Positions 48,801 through 59,920 of a DNA stretch of 64,000 nt are shown one piece after another. The stretch covers positions 186,001 to 250,000 of the forward strand of contig NC_063018.1 of NCBI RefSeq assembly GCF_020509005.1. Reading direction: 5' to 3'. The stretch's first letter is position 1, and each line of letters begins with the position of its first letter. The position numbers and the translations under genes are program-made. Under the pieces are notes generated by a model that saw only the letters and a program-made list of their open reading frames with translations, searched no databases and was not told the DNA's origin. This DNA comes from Fulvia fulva. Its lineage: Eukaryota > Ascomycota > Dothideomycetes > Mycosphaerellales > Mycosphaerellaceae.

Positions 48801-49860
48801 TGCTATTCGTAACTTGTTGAACGTAGCGATGACATCGAGCTTGGTGAAGTACTTAGCCTTAGAGAGGCGCTCGAGCGTCTCCTAAATCAACGGTATTAGG
48901 TAGCGGTTCTTCTTTATAATAGCGTTCAAGCCTCGGTAGTCTACGCAGAAGCGTAGACCACCGCCGGGCTTCTTAACGAACATGACGGGACTACTAGCGC
49001 TAGAACGGCTCGCTCGAATGAACCCCTTCTTTAGGTTCTCTTCGAGGTATCTCTTAAGGACGATAAGCTCTTCTCGGGACATAGAATATAACGGTCCGAA
49101 CGGTGTCTCTACACCTTCTTCTAGCTCAATCTTATGGTCGTGAGGGCGATAAGGAGGCAGCTCGTCTACGGCTTTAGCATCGAATACGTAGAGGATGTGG
49201 TGTGCCTAAGGAGGGACCTTCGTAGCAGGGTCGGTAGGTGTACGCTTCTTATCGAGCTTCTCGAGGGCGATGTCGATATCGCGGAGAGAGGCGGCGAAGA
49301 CTTGAGCTTTAGGCTACTTAGTAGTAGTAGTAAAGGTAGCGGCGTTCACCTAGAAGATCTTAGTATACTTAGGACCGCGCTGAGGCGGCGGAGAAGGCGG
49401 AGGTGCCGGAGGAACTTCTGGAGGGAAGCTGACAGTAAGGGAAGTCCAGTCGATAATAGGTCGGTGTCGTCTAAACTAGGGGAGGCCGAGGATAAACTTC
49501 TGATGCGGTAGGGACGTAAGGAAGCTAGTGATCGACATACGCTTGCCTCCGAGGGTGATTAACGTGTGTACAACATAAGTAATCTTACTAGTAGTAGTCT
49601 CCGTACCGTTAAAGAGTTCAAGGGTACGAGGGTACTTCAGTTCCTAGGGTTCGAGGTTGAGAGAGGTCGCGAGTTTATAGTCTATAAAAGACTCGCCTAG
49701 TGCGCTAGTGTCCATGAGAGTGAGATTGGAAGAAGAGAGTTTCTTTGAGCCGATATTTATATTCGTGACGAACGGTTTGCAAGCGTGGTCCTTGCCCGTC
49801 TCGTCGTATAGGTCTAGCTGTGCTGTATTGATCCTCAACTTCTTTCCTCTCTTTACTTTC
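45900..49860 (-). pseudogene. Gypsy-A copy 2 pol: protease to chromodomain-like tail
   Basis: Protease near 49840-49640 (LMDTSALGESFIDYK; the usual DSG/DTG reads DTS). RT with [22 protein letters not shown] (near 48995-48925) and an intact YIDDILVYS (near 48645-48620). RNase H with FAWTDECQEAFDLLKAKF (near 48310-48260) and YNYEIYDKELLAIVKAFEE (near 48095-48040). An acidic linker (47705-47493). Integrase (47400-46480) with HLGVAKTHKLL, DFITDLPHGKTF and SDRGT. A tail near 46190-45960 (VRKIRG, IKYEVEWQG) resembling a chromodomain. Several TAG stops. Confidence 0.9.
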
Positions 49861-49864
49861 GGTA

Positions 49865-51060
49865 AACGTTGTTCTTAGTCTTCATCGCGTCGATAAGGAA
49901 GACCTAGGCTTTTTCCTACTTAGCGGGAGCAGTAGGAGTAGGCTCGATAGCGCCGACAGCGCCGCGAACCGGGTTGCGGGCGTTACGGGCAGCGAGCTAC
50001 GGACAGTTAGCTACGATATGGCCTGGACCGCCGCAGTAGGTGCAGAGTCCGGCCTAGCGACGGCGAAGCTTCTCTTCGGGAGTGAGCTTACCGTTAACGA
50101 GGCCCTAGACTCGAGGGACGGCGGCACTAGCGCTGAGATCTATAGCGTCACCTATAGAGACGGGAGGGAGAGCCGTAGGAGCGGCGGCGCCTAGTGGAGC
50201 AGCGAAGTGGCTTCCGGGACCACGAGGCTGACGACCTTGAGAACGGGAAGCGAGGAGAGAGGCGGTGTGTTTCATATTAGAGTCGAGGCGCTAGCAGGTC
50301 TCGACGAGCTCACGGAAGCTTATAGTACCGACGTCCTTGTCCTCGAGGGCTCGAAGAAGCTCTACTAACAAACCACGGCGGAGAGTGCTCTTCTTAGTCT
50401 CTTCGTTATAGCCGGTGAACCCGATATCGCGGTTGAAGGCCGCGAGGTACTCGGCGAAGCTCTTGTTCTTCTAGAGGAGGTTATAGATAGCGTTCTGGGC
50501 GGTGGCTCTACGGTCTAGATTACCAAAGGCAGCACGGAGGTCCTGTATTAAGGTGAGGACGTCCGGGCAGCCGATAGTCTACGTGGCGTTGTCGATATAG
50601 TGTTATACCTAAGCCGCGGCGTCTCCCCGAAGGAGGGAGAAGACGTACGTGACTTTGTCCTTCTCTTACGGAAAGTGGTCGGCATTAGCTAACAGCTTGA
50701 TAGTGAGCTGTGTCTCAAATGCCTCAAACTTGCTCTTGTTACCGTCGAACTCGTCTAGGTCGTTGACCTTCTTAGAGAAGTACTGGCGGCGGTTGTTATC
50801 GGCGTACGGGGCGAGGTTCTAGAAGGTGTTCACAATACCTTGAAGGTATGTTACTTAGTTGTTTGCTTGCTCGACCTACTAGGCGGTCTCGCGGAAAGAG
50901 GAGACGGTGCGGTTGATAAGAGCGTAGGCGGTGTCGGGGTTGGCGTTTGCCTAGGTACCGAAGGCAGCGGCGTTCGAGAAGGGGATGTTAGTCTACTCAC
51001 TAAAGTGGAATAGAGTGCCTTGGTTGTCGAGGTTAACACTTCTATCGGTGGCGTGGTCAC
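49865..51060 (-). pseudogene. Gypsy-A copy 2 gag remnant
   Basis: Minus-strand frame with a Ser/Thr/Pro-rich start (51060-50850), a capsid-like region (near 50810-50290, with FEAFETQLTIKLLANADHF and KNKSFAEYLAAFNRD) and one clean zinc knuckle CTYCGGPGHIVANC (near 50045-50000), the CX2CX4HX4C nucleocapsid motif. TAG codons replace Trp/Gln at several places. No ATG is certain at the start. Confidence 0.87.
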
Positions 51061-51095
51061 CTATAAGGATGACTCGAGTGGTTGACGGTTTGTTA

Positions 51096-51106
51096 GCCTT
51101 TTGTGA
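51096..51106 (-). promoter_or_regulatory. Gypsy-A primer-binding site, possible self-priming
   Basis: On the minus strand TCACAAAAGGC follows the 5' LTR. It can pair with GTCTTTTGT (complement of 51206-51214) about 40 bp after the LTR TATA box, eight Watson-Crick pairs and one G:U. Weaker than in Gypsy-B and Gypsy-F. Confidence 0.45.
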
Positions 51107-51626
51107 TGTTAGGGCGAGAGCCTGGCCTATAAGATACAAGGGTGAAAGCGAGAATGTAGGTGCGAAGTGCAGATATAAAAGGGTATAGTATGATTGCTAT
51201 ATAAAACAAAAGACGAAGAAAGTAAGAGAGGCCTAGGGAAGGCCAGATATTTATACGCGACCCTCGCGAGTGCGTGTCCCCGCATTAATAGGGCTAACCC
51301 GTGCGAAGCCGCGCTTAGTAGCTTTGCTCAAAACCTTATTCTAACCTGCCCTACGTTCCGAGTCTTCTACGTGCTTCTTCTAGGGTCCAGCGCAGTCGCG
51401 GGTACTCGCGGGAGTGCCGTGAGTCACATAGTCACGAGCCGAAGTGAATCTGTCAAGGTTTAGTAGAGGGGTGAATTTGGAGGGCTAGGTCCCGTAGTAA
51501 ATATTACGGGGTATGTGATTCTTAGCGCTCACATACCAAGCTGGACTGTCACTTCTTGACGACTTCTGAGCACTCTAAGGCTCTTCTGTCCCCACCTTCT
51601 GTACACTCTGTGGGGAGACCATGACA
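51107..51626 (-). repeat. Gypsy-A copy 2 5' LTR (520 bp)
   Basis: Forward-strand ends TGTTAGGGCG and CCATGACA, then the TATAC duplication. It has more RIP-type changes than the 3' LTR. A TATA-like box lies near 51248-51255 on the minus strand. Confidence 0.95.
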
Positions 51627-51631
51627 TATAC

Positions 51632-54600
51632 TATTCCGTAACCGACTAAACCGTAAGTACTTTATTAAGACCTTCGGCGACCGCGAAGTCGACCGCCGCC
51701 TAGATTGTATATAAGACGTTATCGAGGAGTATACCGTACTAGACGAGAGCTTCTACGAGACAGATCGACTATACCCGTAGAAGGAGCGCCCCCGTAGTAA
51801 TAGTAACTCGAACGGTAATAGCGGCTAAAATAACTAGAATAACGGTAACGTAGTTACTAGTACCGCTACCGGTATAGTAGGTACCTTAGTATAGCGCCTA
51901 CTACAGTACGCTAGTACTAAGAAGAAGGAGGATCTACCGACATATCTATAGAACCTACCTACGCGTAACCGTAAGTAGCGCGAAGACCTTAAGAAGTAGG
52001 GTAAGTACTACCGCTACCGTATAGGTTCTTACGTATCGACTAACCCTAAATACCTAATATATAGGTACAATAGCGACTATCGCCTACCGCGTCTACGTAA
52101 TACTACGCCGAATCCGAACGCGAACCTTAGTTCCCTAGCCGCCGATCCGTAGTAGGGAAATGGCACGACCGCTACCTAAGCGTAGTAGATAGCGGTCACC
52201 CGAACTTCCTAGGATAGAAAGAGCATAAGATTAAGAGACACGGAATGTAAGAGACGGTAATAGACTATAGTAAGGAGCTTAAGATATCGGTATATATACT
52301 AGATAAATAATAGCTAGCTATATACCCTTATATAGTGTTACCCGTAATAATATAATATAGAAAGGCTCGAGGCCTTGTAGATTCTACTTCTACCTCTCTC
52401 TTTCTTAACTAGAAATTTATACGTAAATATATAATACCCCTAATCCCTTTGACGTAAAGCCGACGACTAATACTAGGAGATAGAACGGCCACTATACGGT
52501 AGATTATACACGCGGCCCTTATAGACGTAGTTATTAGCGATTATTACGAGTAAATATTATACTACGTCACCGACCTCGAATATAATATCGTCTTTGGCCT
52601 ACCGTAGCTTATAGCGTATAACCTAAACATCTTCTAGGAGATAGGCGAGGTAGTATTTAGATCGGATTACTACTTTGGTCACTATCTATAGAATAAGACA
52701 TCGACAATAGTATAATCCCTAAACTATCGCGAGAAGAAGAAGTAGGCACTAGTACGGTACGGACTAGAGCCCTTGACTAGAGAAGTAGCGAGCTTTATAG
52801 TAGGAGGGGCGGAGCTAAACGTCTTATTATATGACCTAGAAGACATAGACGATAAAGAAGTGGACTGCTAGGGCGTTTCTTAACGCGCGTAGGGAATGTA
52901 CGCGTACCGGCCTAGGGCTAAGTGATTCTACATTATACCCACGGGGCGTAAGAGCGACGACGGAGAGCTTAAGCTAAGTGTAATAGCTACTAATGATCTA
53001 GACCAATTCTTAAACAAGTAGTTCAATTACAACCCGAAGGAGAAGTTGCCGCCGATATACTACGATATTACGGACGCTTTCTTAGCTAAGGATCATAAAG
53101 GACTCCTACCTTACCGACTAGGCGTAGATTATAAGATTCATATTAAGCCTACTAGTCTATAAGAGCTACTATACCGCAAGCCCTACGGCCTAGCTAAGAA
53201 GGAGAACGAGGCAGTTAAGAAATAGCTAGACGAGTAAATATCTAAAGGGAAGGTACGGAAAGTAGGGTAAAAGACGAGCTAGTCTCCTATACTAGTGCTA
53301 GTAGTACGTAAGCCTAGAGGTAGGCTACGTGTTTATATCGACTATAGAGGATTGAATACGATTACTATCAAGAACCGGTATCCGATTCCCTTAATATAAG
53401 AGACGCTTAACCGTATATACGGCAAGAAGTACTTCACGAAGCTAGACATTATAGCAGCCTTTAACAAGTTACGGATAGCTAAAGGGCACGAGTAGTTAAC
53501 GGCGTTTACGACACGATACGGCATCTACGAGTGTCTAGTACTGCCATTCGGCTTGTATAACGGACTAGCATCGTTCCAATTATATATTAATAAGGTCTTA
53601 TAAGAACACCTAGACGACTTTGTGTCGGCCTACCTAGATAACGTACTTATCTTTAGTAACACCTTAGAGGAGCATATTGAACACGTACGGAAGGTTCTTA
53701 CTAAGCTACGCGATATAGGACTTATAGTAGACATCGACAAAAGCGAATTCTACTAACAGAAGGTGAAGTATCTTAGGCTAATTATAACCCCTAACGGCAT
53801 CGAGATAGACCCCGAGAAACTCGAATGTATTTGGATATAGGAAGCTCCTAAGAACCTGAAGGATGTCTAGGCCTTCCTTAGATTTACTAACTTCTATAGG
53901 CGGTTTATCGAAGCATTTTCGCGTATAGCTACTCCTCTTATAAACCTGACCAAGTCGGACGGACTAAGCAATTATAAGAACAGAAGGATTCAATAGTCAC
54001 TAGATTACTAACGAGCCTTTAACAATTTGAAAGCTACGTTTAGTAAAGCCGGCATGCTCGTACATTATATACTAGGTAGGGAAACGGTAGTAGAGACAGA
54101 TTCTTTAGATTTTGTAAACGCCGGCGTACTTTCGTAGTATAACGAGAATAGTGTGCTACATCCTATAGCCTTCTACTCGAAGAAGTTAAGTCTATAGGAG
54201 TGCAATTATGAAATCTATAACAAGGAACTATTAGCTATAATTAAGGCTTTTGAGGAATAGAGACCCGAGCTCGCCTACGAAGTAGATAATAAGGACTTAT
54301 AGCTAGTCAAGATTTATACCGACTATAAGAACCTAGAATACTTTATAAAGACAAAGTAGCTAAATCGGCGACAAGCGCGTTAGGCTAAGTTCTTATTATA
54401 GTTTAACTTTAAGATAATATACCGTCTAGGACTTTAAGGTATAAAGCTAGATAGCCTAACGAGACGTAGCTAGGACCTTCCGTAAGGGGTGGACGACCCT
54501 CGGAACTAGTATTAGTATTAGACATTACTACCTCCTAAGCGATTCCTTAAGATCGCCTTACTATAGGCAATAGTAGAAGATACGCCGGAAGAAGAGGAAC

Positions 54601-56757
54601 TAGTATAGCTAAACCCTAAAGCTAAAGAGTTCATGCCTATAGAACGAGATACGCCTACTAAATAACCGGTAACGCGTAAAAGTTAGCGGGAAGCCGAACT
54701 CGAGTATCGAATGTCGACGGCGTACGTAACCGATAACGAGCTTAAGACCGCAATCAAGGACCTATAGAAAGACCGCACTCCTATACTACTATAGAGAGCG
54801 AAGATTCACCTAGTACACTATAAAGTAGATAGCGACCTACTATATATTCGAAATCAATACGACGGCTAGAGCTTATAGGTACTAAATGACTAAGCCTTAT
54901 AGACTAGGATAATTAAGATAAACTATAACGCTCTAGTAGTAGGCTATCTAGGACGAGCTAGTACTTATAAACTCGTAGTACGTAAATTCTACTGGCCTAG
55001 ATTAGCGAGATCCGTACGTAGATATACCGCAAATTGCCGTACCTACCGTATAACAAAATCTCTACACTCCTAGCCACTAGGATTATTATAGCCACTTCCT
55101 ATTCTAGATCGGCCTTAGAAATATATTATAGTCGACTTCGTTATCGGACTCCTAGATAGTACTCTTAACGGTATAGTCTTTAATAACATTATAACCGTTA
55201 CTAATAGGCTTACTAAGGAAGTCGAGCTGATCCCTATTAGCGTAATAATAGCATAGAATGCGGCAAGGCTTTTCCTTAAATATATGTTCTGTCGGCGCGG
55301 GTTTCCTAATACTATTATATTAGACCGTAGTAAGTAGTAGGTTGCTACCTTCTAGAAGAAACTCTATAAGATACTCCGTACAAATCGTAAGCTAAGTTCT
55401 TCGTATCACCTAGAAACTAATAGATAGTCAGAACGTACTAACTAGGCGATAGAATAGTATCTTCGTATATCTACTAATAAGGCATAGGATAACTAGGTAG
55501 GATAGCTATGCCTTACTTAGTTCGCGATCAACAATTACCTGTCCGAGACTACTAGTATATCGCCGTTCTACGCTACCTTAGGCTATAACCCTAAGTTTAT
55601 AGAGCGAGTTGACCTAAACGCTAGAAAGGAGGGAGGACTAACTACTCTCTAGCGACTAGATACGCGATCAGTAGAAACCTTTATACGTCGAATTTACGAG
55701 CTTTATAAGCACCTTTAAGAGAATATACGAATGTCATAAGATCTCTAAGTAGAAGTAGTAAACTGCTACCGAAGTATTCCTCTAGACTATAAGGTAGGTG
55801 ATTAGGTGTATCTTAGTACTAAGAACATCCGTACGACTCGACTATCTAAGAAGCTAGACAGGAAATATACCGGCCCTTACTAGATTACGGAAGTCATACC
55901 GGCTAGACTCTCTTATCGACTGAAACTATTAGACGCTCTAGCAGGACTTAATAACTACTTCTATACCTCACTACTATAACGAGCCGACCACCTCGATTTC
56001 CTACTACTTAAAGGGCAGCATCTAGCGCCGCTACTACCGATAACTATCGAATCTAACACTACCGAGGCTAATATAGTAGCCGATATAGTAGTAGCACCTA
56101 CGTAGATATACGAGGTAGGAAAGATCCTTAATATATATACCCGTAAGCGGGTAGGCAAGGTGAAGAAGGGGCATAAGCGTAAGGTAGATATATAGTATAA
56201 GGTGAAATAGGCTAGATATTAGAACGAGGAGGATAGTGAGACCTAGTAACCTATAGAGGATATACTTAAACACGTAGCCGCCGCTATTATAGACTTTCAC
56301 TATAACCGGCCGGAGTTGTCTACGCCTATAGGCTTCGTAGCTCTATCTAACTAGTCCCTACTAGCTACTAAGGTGCTCGGGCTCAATACGATTAGGGTCA
56401 TTCCGAAAGACACCGTTACAAATAAGTCGCCTCGAGCCTTACCTCTAATAGAATCTACTCCGTATATATTCGATACTCGAGTAGAGCCTATAGAGCCTAT
56501 AATAATAACTAACTTTGGTTATAAGGATTATACGCGAGTACTAGCCAAAGACAGACTTAGGTCTAGGGTAAGCTAGCTAACTAGGTAATATATTTCTCGA
56601 AGGAAGCCGGTCGAGGATAGTCTTAATAGAGCGAATACGATGTTATTAGATGACGACAGGGTACTAGAGGATGATTAGGCGTTCGCGTAATTATAGAGCT
56701 CGATAGGCAAGTGGCCTTATAAGGTAGATAACGCTTAGAGGACTAAGGCGTATTTTA
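51632..56757 (+). pseudogene. Gypsy-B copy 2 gag end and pol
   Basis: Continues gag from 51632 to about 52410, then protease, RT, RNase H, integrase and chromodomain in the same frame pattern as copy 1. The LINE-4 target site is empty here (TTATACGTAAATA near 52418). YLDD reads YLDN (53631-53642). Integrase begins IVDFVIG (near 55127-55150), with Asp kept. The chromodomain is near 56105-56320 and the polypurine tract near 56757-56766. TAG stops match those of copy 1 at most sites. Confidence 0.9.
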
Positions 56758-56770
56758 GGAGGGGGCGTAC

Positions 56771-56954
56771 TGTCACGGGTAGCCCGCGACCCCCTACTAT
56801 AGCTACGTCGGCCCGGCTGAACCGCAGACCTTCCGTATCGGGTTAGCGCGGCTTAGCTTTGCTTTATAACTTCGCCGCGCCTCGCGCTCCTCTTTCGTAG
56901 CTTCGTAGAACAATAACTATCTCGTTCGGACCCTATAGTACGCGCGCCCTTACA
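56771..56954 (+). repeat. Gypsy-B copy 2 3' LTR (184 bp), best preserved
   Basis: Keeps the unmutated ends TGTCACGGG and CCCTTACA and so defines the LTR ends for the family. GTAGAACAA (56905-56913) is the segment complementary to the primer-binding site. Confidence 0.95.
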
Positions 56955-57720
56955 ATATCTAACTCTTATACTTCTAGTATTTATTAAAGTAGAATATAAA
57001 GAGGCCCTTAACATCCTTATCCTTTTCGAGTTAACTAAGACTCTCGGATATAATATTACGTTCCTTCTTTATATCGGCGTACTTACGCTATATAACCTTA
57101 TTAGCCTTCTTTAGGGACTCGACCTAGTTAAAAAGTGTAATAAAGTCTAACTATATCTAGCGAACGAGGTGAAACATAATCTCCGGGTATACTATAGTAC
57201 GAGTCGCGGACTCGGCTAGGCTCTTAATAGTAGTATACTCTAAGGCAACTACCTACTCCTTAGGTTAGCGTATATTATTAGTTTTACTATCTTGTGTAGA
57301 TATATTATCTCTTGACTCTATAATCTTATATACCTTGATTCCTCCTTCTTCTAAGATCTATTCTTCGTCGAGGAATTATACGAAGTTAATAGGGTCGGAG
57401 GTTAAGATAAACTACTATTCTTTAGGTAGTAGATCCTTCTCGATCTCTTATTATTTGGCGGCGAATACGTTCGAGTCGTCGTCGGAAGGGAAGGTACCTA
57501 GGGCGGTATCGATACCTAGGTTATCGAGTGTCTACGTTTTAGTAGATACGGTTAGGAAAAGCTTAGCGCGTACGAGCGACTAACGCTTATACTTGCTAAG
57601 ATCTAGATAAAGAGGTTGCTTAGGCAAGAGCACCCCGTTAGTAGTACTACCGGGTATAGCTATATTATACTATTACGTAGTAGATAAGACTACTCTCTTA
57701 GTAGGTATATAAGGGCCCTA
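56955..57720 (-). pseudogene. Gypsy-F gag N-terminal remnant
   Basis: On the minus strand it carries charged helical stretches that look like coiled coil (near 57250-56990, with ALEYTTIKSLAESATRTIVYPEI and KKANKVI.RKYADIKKERN) and a Glu-rich beginning near 57440. TAG interruptions. It leads to the leader and the 5' LTR on the right. Confidence 0.68.
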
Positions 57721-57933
57721 TAAGAGTAGGGAGGCGCGCGTTTTACGCGAAGGAGAGAGGTGATCTGTTGACTTAACTAATGCGCTTGTTTGCGCGACTG
57801 TAGTTGTTGTTAGTACGCCTATACGCGCGACTCGACGGTTGGTGACTATAGTGAACTTGACCTGCCTTAACGCGTACTTTGCTAGTGCGATTTGATTGTG
57901 ACTGCTGGCCTGACTAGATAGGCCGCTAGTAAG

Positions 57934-57944
57934 ACCGAACAAAC
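57934..57944 (-). promoter_or_regulatory. Gypsy-F primer-binding site, probably self-priming
   Basis: On the minus strand GTTTGTTCGGT follows the LTR. Nine bases are complementary to ACCGAACAA (complement of 57999-58007) inside the LTR, about 38 bp after its TATA box. The sequence differs from the Gypsy-B site but so does its partner, so pairing is kept. Confidence 0.55.
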
Positions 57945-58094
57945 TATCACGGGCAGTGATCTGTGAGACGACAGTGTAGGGTTGCCGTAAAACAAGCGTT
58001 GTTCGGTAAGGCTACGAAAGAGAAGCGCGAAGCGCGCGAGATATATAAGGAAGCGCCAAGACGCGCGACGTCACGGCAGTAGTGAACCGTGACA
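57945..58094 (-). repeat. Gypsy-F 5' LTR (150 bp)
   Basis: Forward strand starts TATCACGGGCAG and ends ACCGTGACA; on the minus strand this is TGTCACGGTT .. CCCGTGATA, with the outer TGTCACGG shared with Gypsy-B. A TATA box (complement of 58041-58049) lies inside. Only one LTR of the family is present, so the ends rest on this likeness and on the primer site next to it. It marks the right edge of the transposon island. Confidence 0.7.
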
Positions 58095-58979
58095 ATTTTC
58101 TACGACTTCTCCCGGCAATAATCTTGGCTGCATCCCCAACTCTAGCAAAACTCGGATGGGGCGGTAAGTTGAAATAGTTCGGCGACAAGTCAGTTACAAG
58201 TCCTAACCGGCAGCTAGGCGAGTGCCGCTTGCAGTCGGATTGCTGCAAATGTGACCCTGGTAGTCGCTGCCAACTTGGTTGTCACGGTATGTTTACCTCG
58301 CCTAACATAGCTATAATGACTTTCACTAACCCGCCGTTCGTACAGTTGATCAAGCTTCTACTACAGGCTATAGATGCAAGCCTTATACACCATTACCTGC
58401 TTGTCACGTACCCAACTGCGAATGTTAGAGTAGGCGATCCGCTTCGAGACGGAAGAGGTAGCACGTGCAGATCGAGCGCTCACAGATAAAATGTGCTGCG
58501 AGGCGGCGGAGCCAAGCCTCGTATCTGTGCGCCGAAGGTGCTCTCTTAATGTCGATAAGCTGCTTTCGAGACCTGAAGTTAATGCTGTTTCTTCGTTTCT
58601 AGGGGAGACCCCAAGGACCCCCTTGCCTGCGGCTAGCCTCGTATTCGCAATCTATATACTTCGTTTCGCAGTGTCGCTCTGCTAGGCGCAATAACCTTCG
58701 CTCGAGTGTTCGCAGGCTCACACGTCGCTATAGTATTGCGCAGTGGATAGCTTTACCTACGGTGTCGACGCGGCTAAAGCCGTGGTCTCCACCTTGTAGG
58801 ATAAGCCAAAAGCACAGCGCGCTAGAAAGCTTAGCGCTGATTTTGCTCGCTAACGTTCACCAATCAACGCTGGCGCTTTCTTGCGCTCCTGTGCCTCTTA
58901 TAACGCGCCTTCGGCGCAATCATCGTGTATCGGCACTCTCCTATCACACTATATTCCCTCCTCAACTCTCCTCAAGAGC
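58095..58979. other. Non-coding single-copy stretch beside the island
   Basis: Normal base composition with CpA and TpG retained, so RIP did not reach beyond the LTR. Short open frames exist on both strands, but none has recognisable content. No tRNA or repeat was identified. It lies downstream of the small gene at 58980-59225 and may hold its 3' UTR. Confidence 0.5.
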
Positions 58980-59225
58980 CTAGGCGTATCTCCACTCATG
59001 GTCTTCCAAAAGTTTGCGTAGCTGGTCGCATAACTTTTCTATGTTCCTGTAGTCCTTCTTCTGTCTGAGGTTACTCTCCAGCATCGCTAAGAGCCCATAG
59101 ATTTTCCTAGTGATTTCGATTCCATCTTCGGGCTGTGGAAGGGGGTAGAGCTTACGACCAAGCGCAACGAGAGCTTTGGCCTCGTTCTCGACTTTCTTCT
59201 GTTCTTTGCTGTTGCTGTTGCCCAT
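58980..59225 (-). CDS. Small helical protein, possibly N-myristoylated (81 aa)
   Basis: A complete 81-residue frame. It starts MGNSNSK, which fits the MGxxxS myristoylation pattern, in a good fungal start context (CAACCCTTCCCATGG). The rest is predicted to be helical and charged with no membrane segment: Leu spaced in heptad-like fashion, ending RKLLEDHEWRYA. Residues about 12-75 can be lined up in length and pattern with the two neighbouring small genes (59594-59920 and 60315-60650). I do not recognise the family. A role at a membrane is only suggested by the possible acyl anchor. No intron is seen. Confidence 0.6.
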   Translation of the reverse strand: MGNSNSKEQKKVENEAKALVALGRKLYPLPQPEDGIEITRKIYGLLAMLESNLRQKKDYRNIEKLCDQLRKLLEDHEWRYA

Positions 59226-59593
59226 GGGAAGGGTTGTGTTTTTGTTGAAATCTGGATCGTGCTATGGTTCAGAGACTGTCAAGGTATATGGGATCTTGCT
59301 TGCTGCCATACTTCGAGAAGACACTCACCAGCCTGGCATACGGGAGGCGAATGGTCGAGGACTTTCGACTCCGCTGGCGTTTGCTCCCGTCTGTCTCGTT
59401 CTGAGGGCTCAGCTCGGACCTTCATGTGCATGGACAAGAACGCTGAACAAAGGAAACAGCTCAAAGACAAATCTCCAACAGTAGGGCTGGGCACTGAACA
59501 CAGCATGCACTCATGATCAACGCAAGCATTCACCCCTTTTCAGAATACCCAATCCTATACCGCTGCGCCCGCTCTTTCTGACAGTCCCTCTCT

Positions 59594-59920
59594 TCACCCC
59601 TCTCTCCACCCCTGAACCTCCCTCTGCCACTGCCTGAACTATTCAATCTTGTCCTCGATGTCCGCATTGACCTCTTTCCCACCGCAGCCGAGGCCAAAAT
59701 ACCCTCCGACTTCTTAATCAAGTTCTCCACCATCGGACGCGTGTTCTGCTTCGCATACAAGTACAGCCGGAACTGCTCCAGTAGACCGCCAATCTGTGCG
59801 CCGGTAATGTCATCTGCAGTCACATGCGTGAGTTCACCAAGGCTGCGGAGTGCGGAGTCTATTTATGAGGGCGTTGCCTTTGAGGACCATGTCGGCGGTG
59901 ACGTCGACTTCAATGGGCAT
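59594..59920 (-). pseudogene. Decayed paralogue of the neighbouring small helical genes
   Basis: Starts MPIEVDVTADMVLKGNALI at 59920. After about 20 codons the frame shifts by one base near 59874-59866 and continues as SLGELTHVTADDITGAQIGG .. EGILAS in another frame. Similarity to the 60315-60650 protein then moves to a third frame near 59695 (KEVNADIEDKIE, a TAG, then FRQWQREV), ending at a stop near 59594. The matching order in the intact neighbour (DIISKGKNLL .. AKKNTGNAAQALIDQAEGIL .. QSW) makes decay likelier than introns, because no plausible GT..AG pair fits the first break. Sequencing error is the alternative. Confidence 0.55.

Larger units (their letters stand above)
45336..51626 (-). 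mobile_element. Gypsy-A copy 2: complete Ty3/gypsy element nested in Gypsy-B
   Basis: Two 520-bp LTRs (45336-45855 and 51107-51626) and a perfect TATAC duplication (45331-45335 and 51627-51631). Total 6291 bp. Minus-strand order: gag, protease, RT, RNase H, integrase, chromodomain-like tail. Aligning the flanks with the unbroken gag at 23100-23140 confirms the insertion point. TAG stops disable it, but many Trp/Gln codons remain, so RIP was lighter than in Gypsy-F. Confidence 0.96.
43443..56954 (+). mobile_element. Gypsy-B copy 2: complete chromovirus with nested Gypsy-A
   Basis: LTRs at 43443-43626 and 56771-56954 (184 bp each) and a perfect 5-bp duplication ATATC (43438-43442 and 56955-56959). 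Without the Gypsy-A insertion and its duplication it is 7216 bp. Gene order equals copy 1. It shares most TAG stops with copy 1 but differs at some sites, and integrase keeps the catalytic Asp that copy 1 lost. Inserted in Gypsy-F gag. Confidence 0.95.
33387..58094 (-). mobile_element. Gypsy-F: old reverse-strand gypsy element broken by four insertions
   Basis: The minus strand reads from the 5' LTR (57945-58094) and leader into gag (57720 down to 56955, then 43442-42858, then 37413-36201) and protease (33920-33387). Each gap is filled by a later element with an exact target duplication: Gypsy-B copy 2 (ATATC), copia (ATATT) and LINE-3 (15 bp). RT, RNase H, integrase and the 3' LTR are absent; the element stops at the LTR of Gypsy-B copy 1. 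It is heavily RIP-mutated except near the 5' LTR. Gypsy-D has pol and a 3' LTR on the same strand, but its LTR sequence differs, so it is not the missing half. Confidence 0.85.

Noticed and set aside
1..58094. Possibility that TAG is read as an amino acid, since it replaces Trp and Gln in many frames.
   Set aside because: TGG and CAG remain in the same proteins, LINE-2 and the host genes use TAG as a stop or avoid it internally, and CpA/TpG depletion explains the changes.
13421..58094. Idea that Gypsy-D (pol and 3' LTR) and Gypsy-F (5' LTR, gag, protease) are halves of one split element.
   Set aside because: Their LTR sequences differ beyond RIP-type changes, and part of RT would be missing between them.
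59820..59910. A possible intron in the middle small gene (GT at about 59852, AG at about 59829 or 59809).
   Set aside because: The intervals are only 24 or 44 bp and the joined frame meets a stop, so a frame shift fits better.
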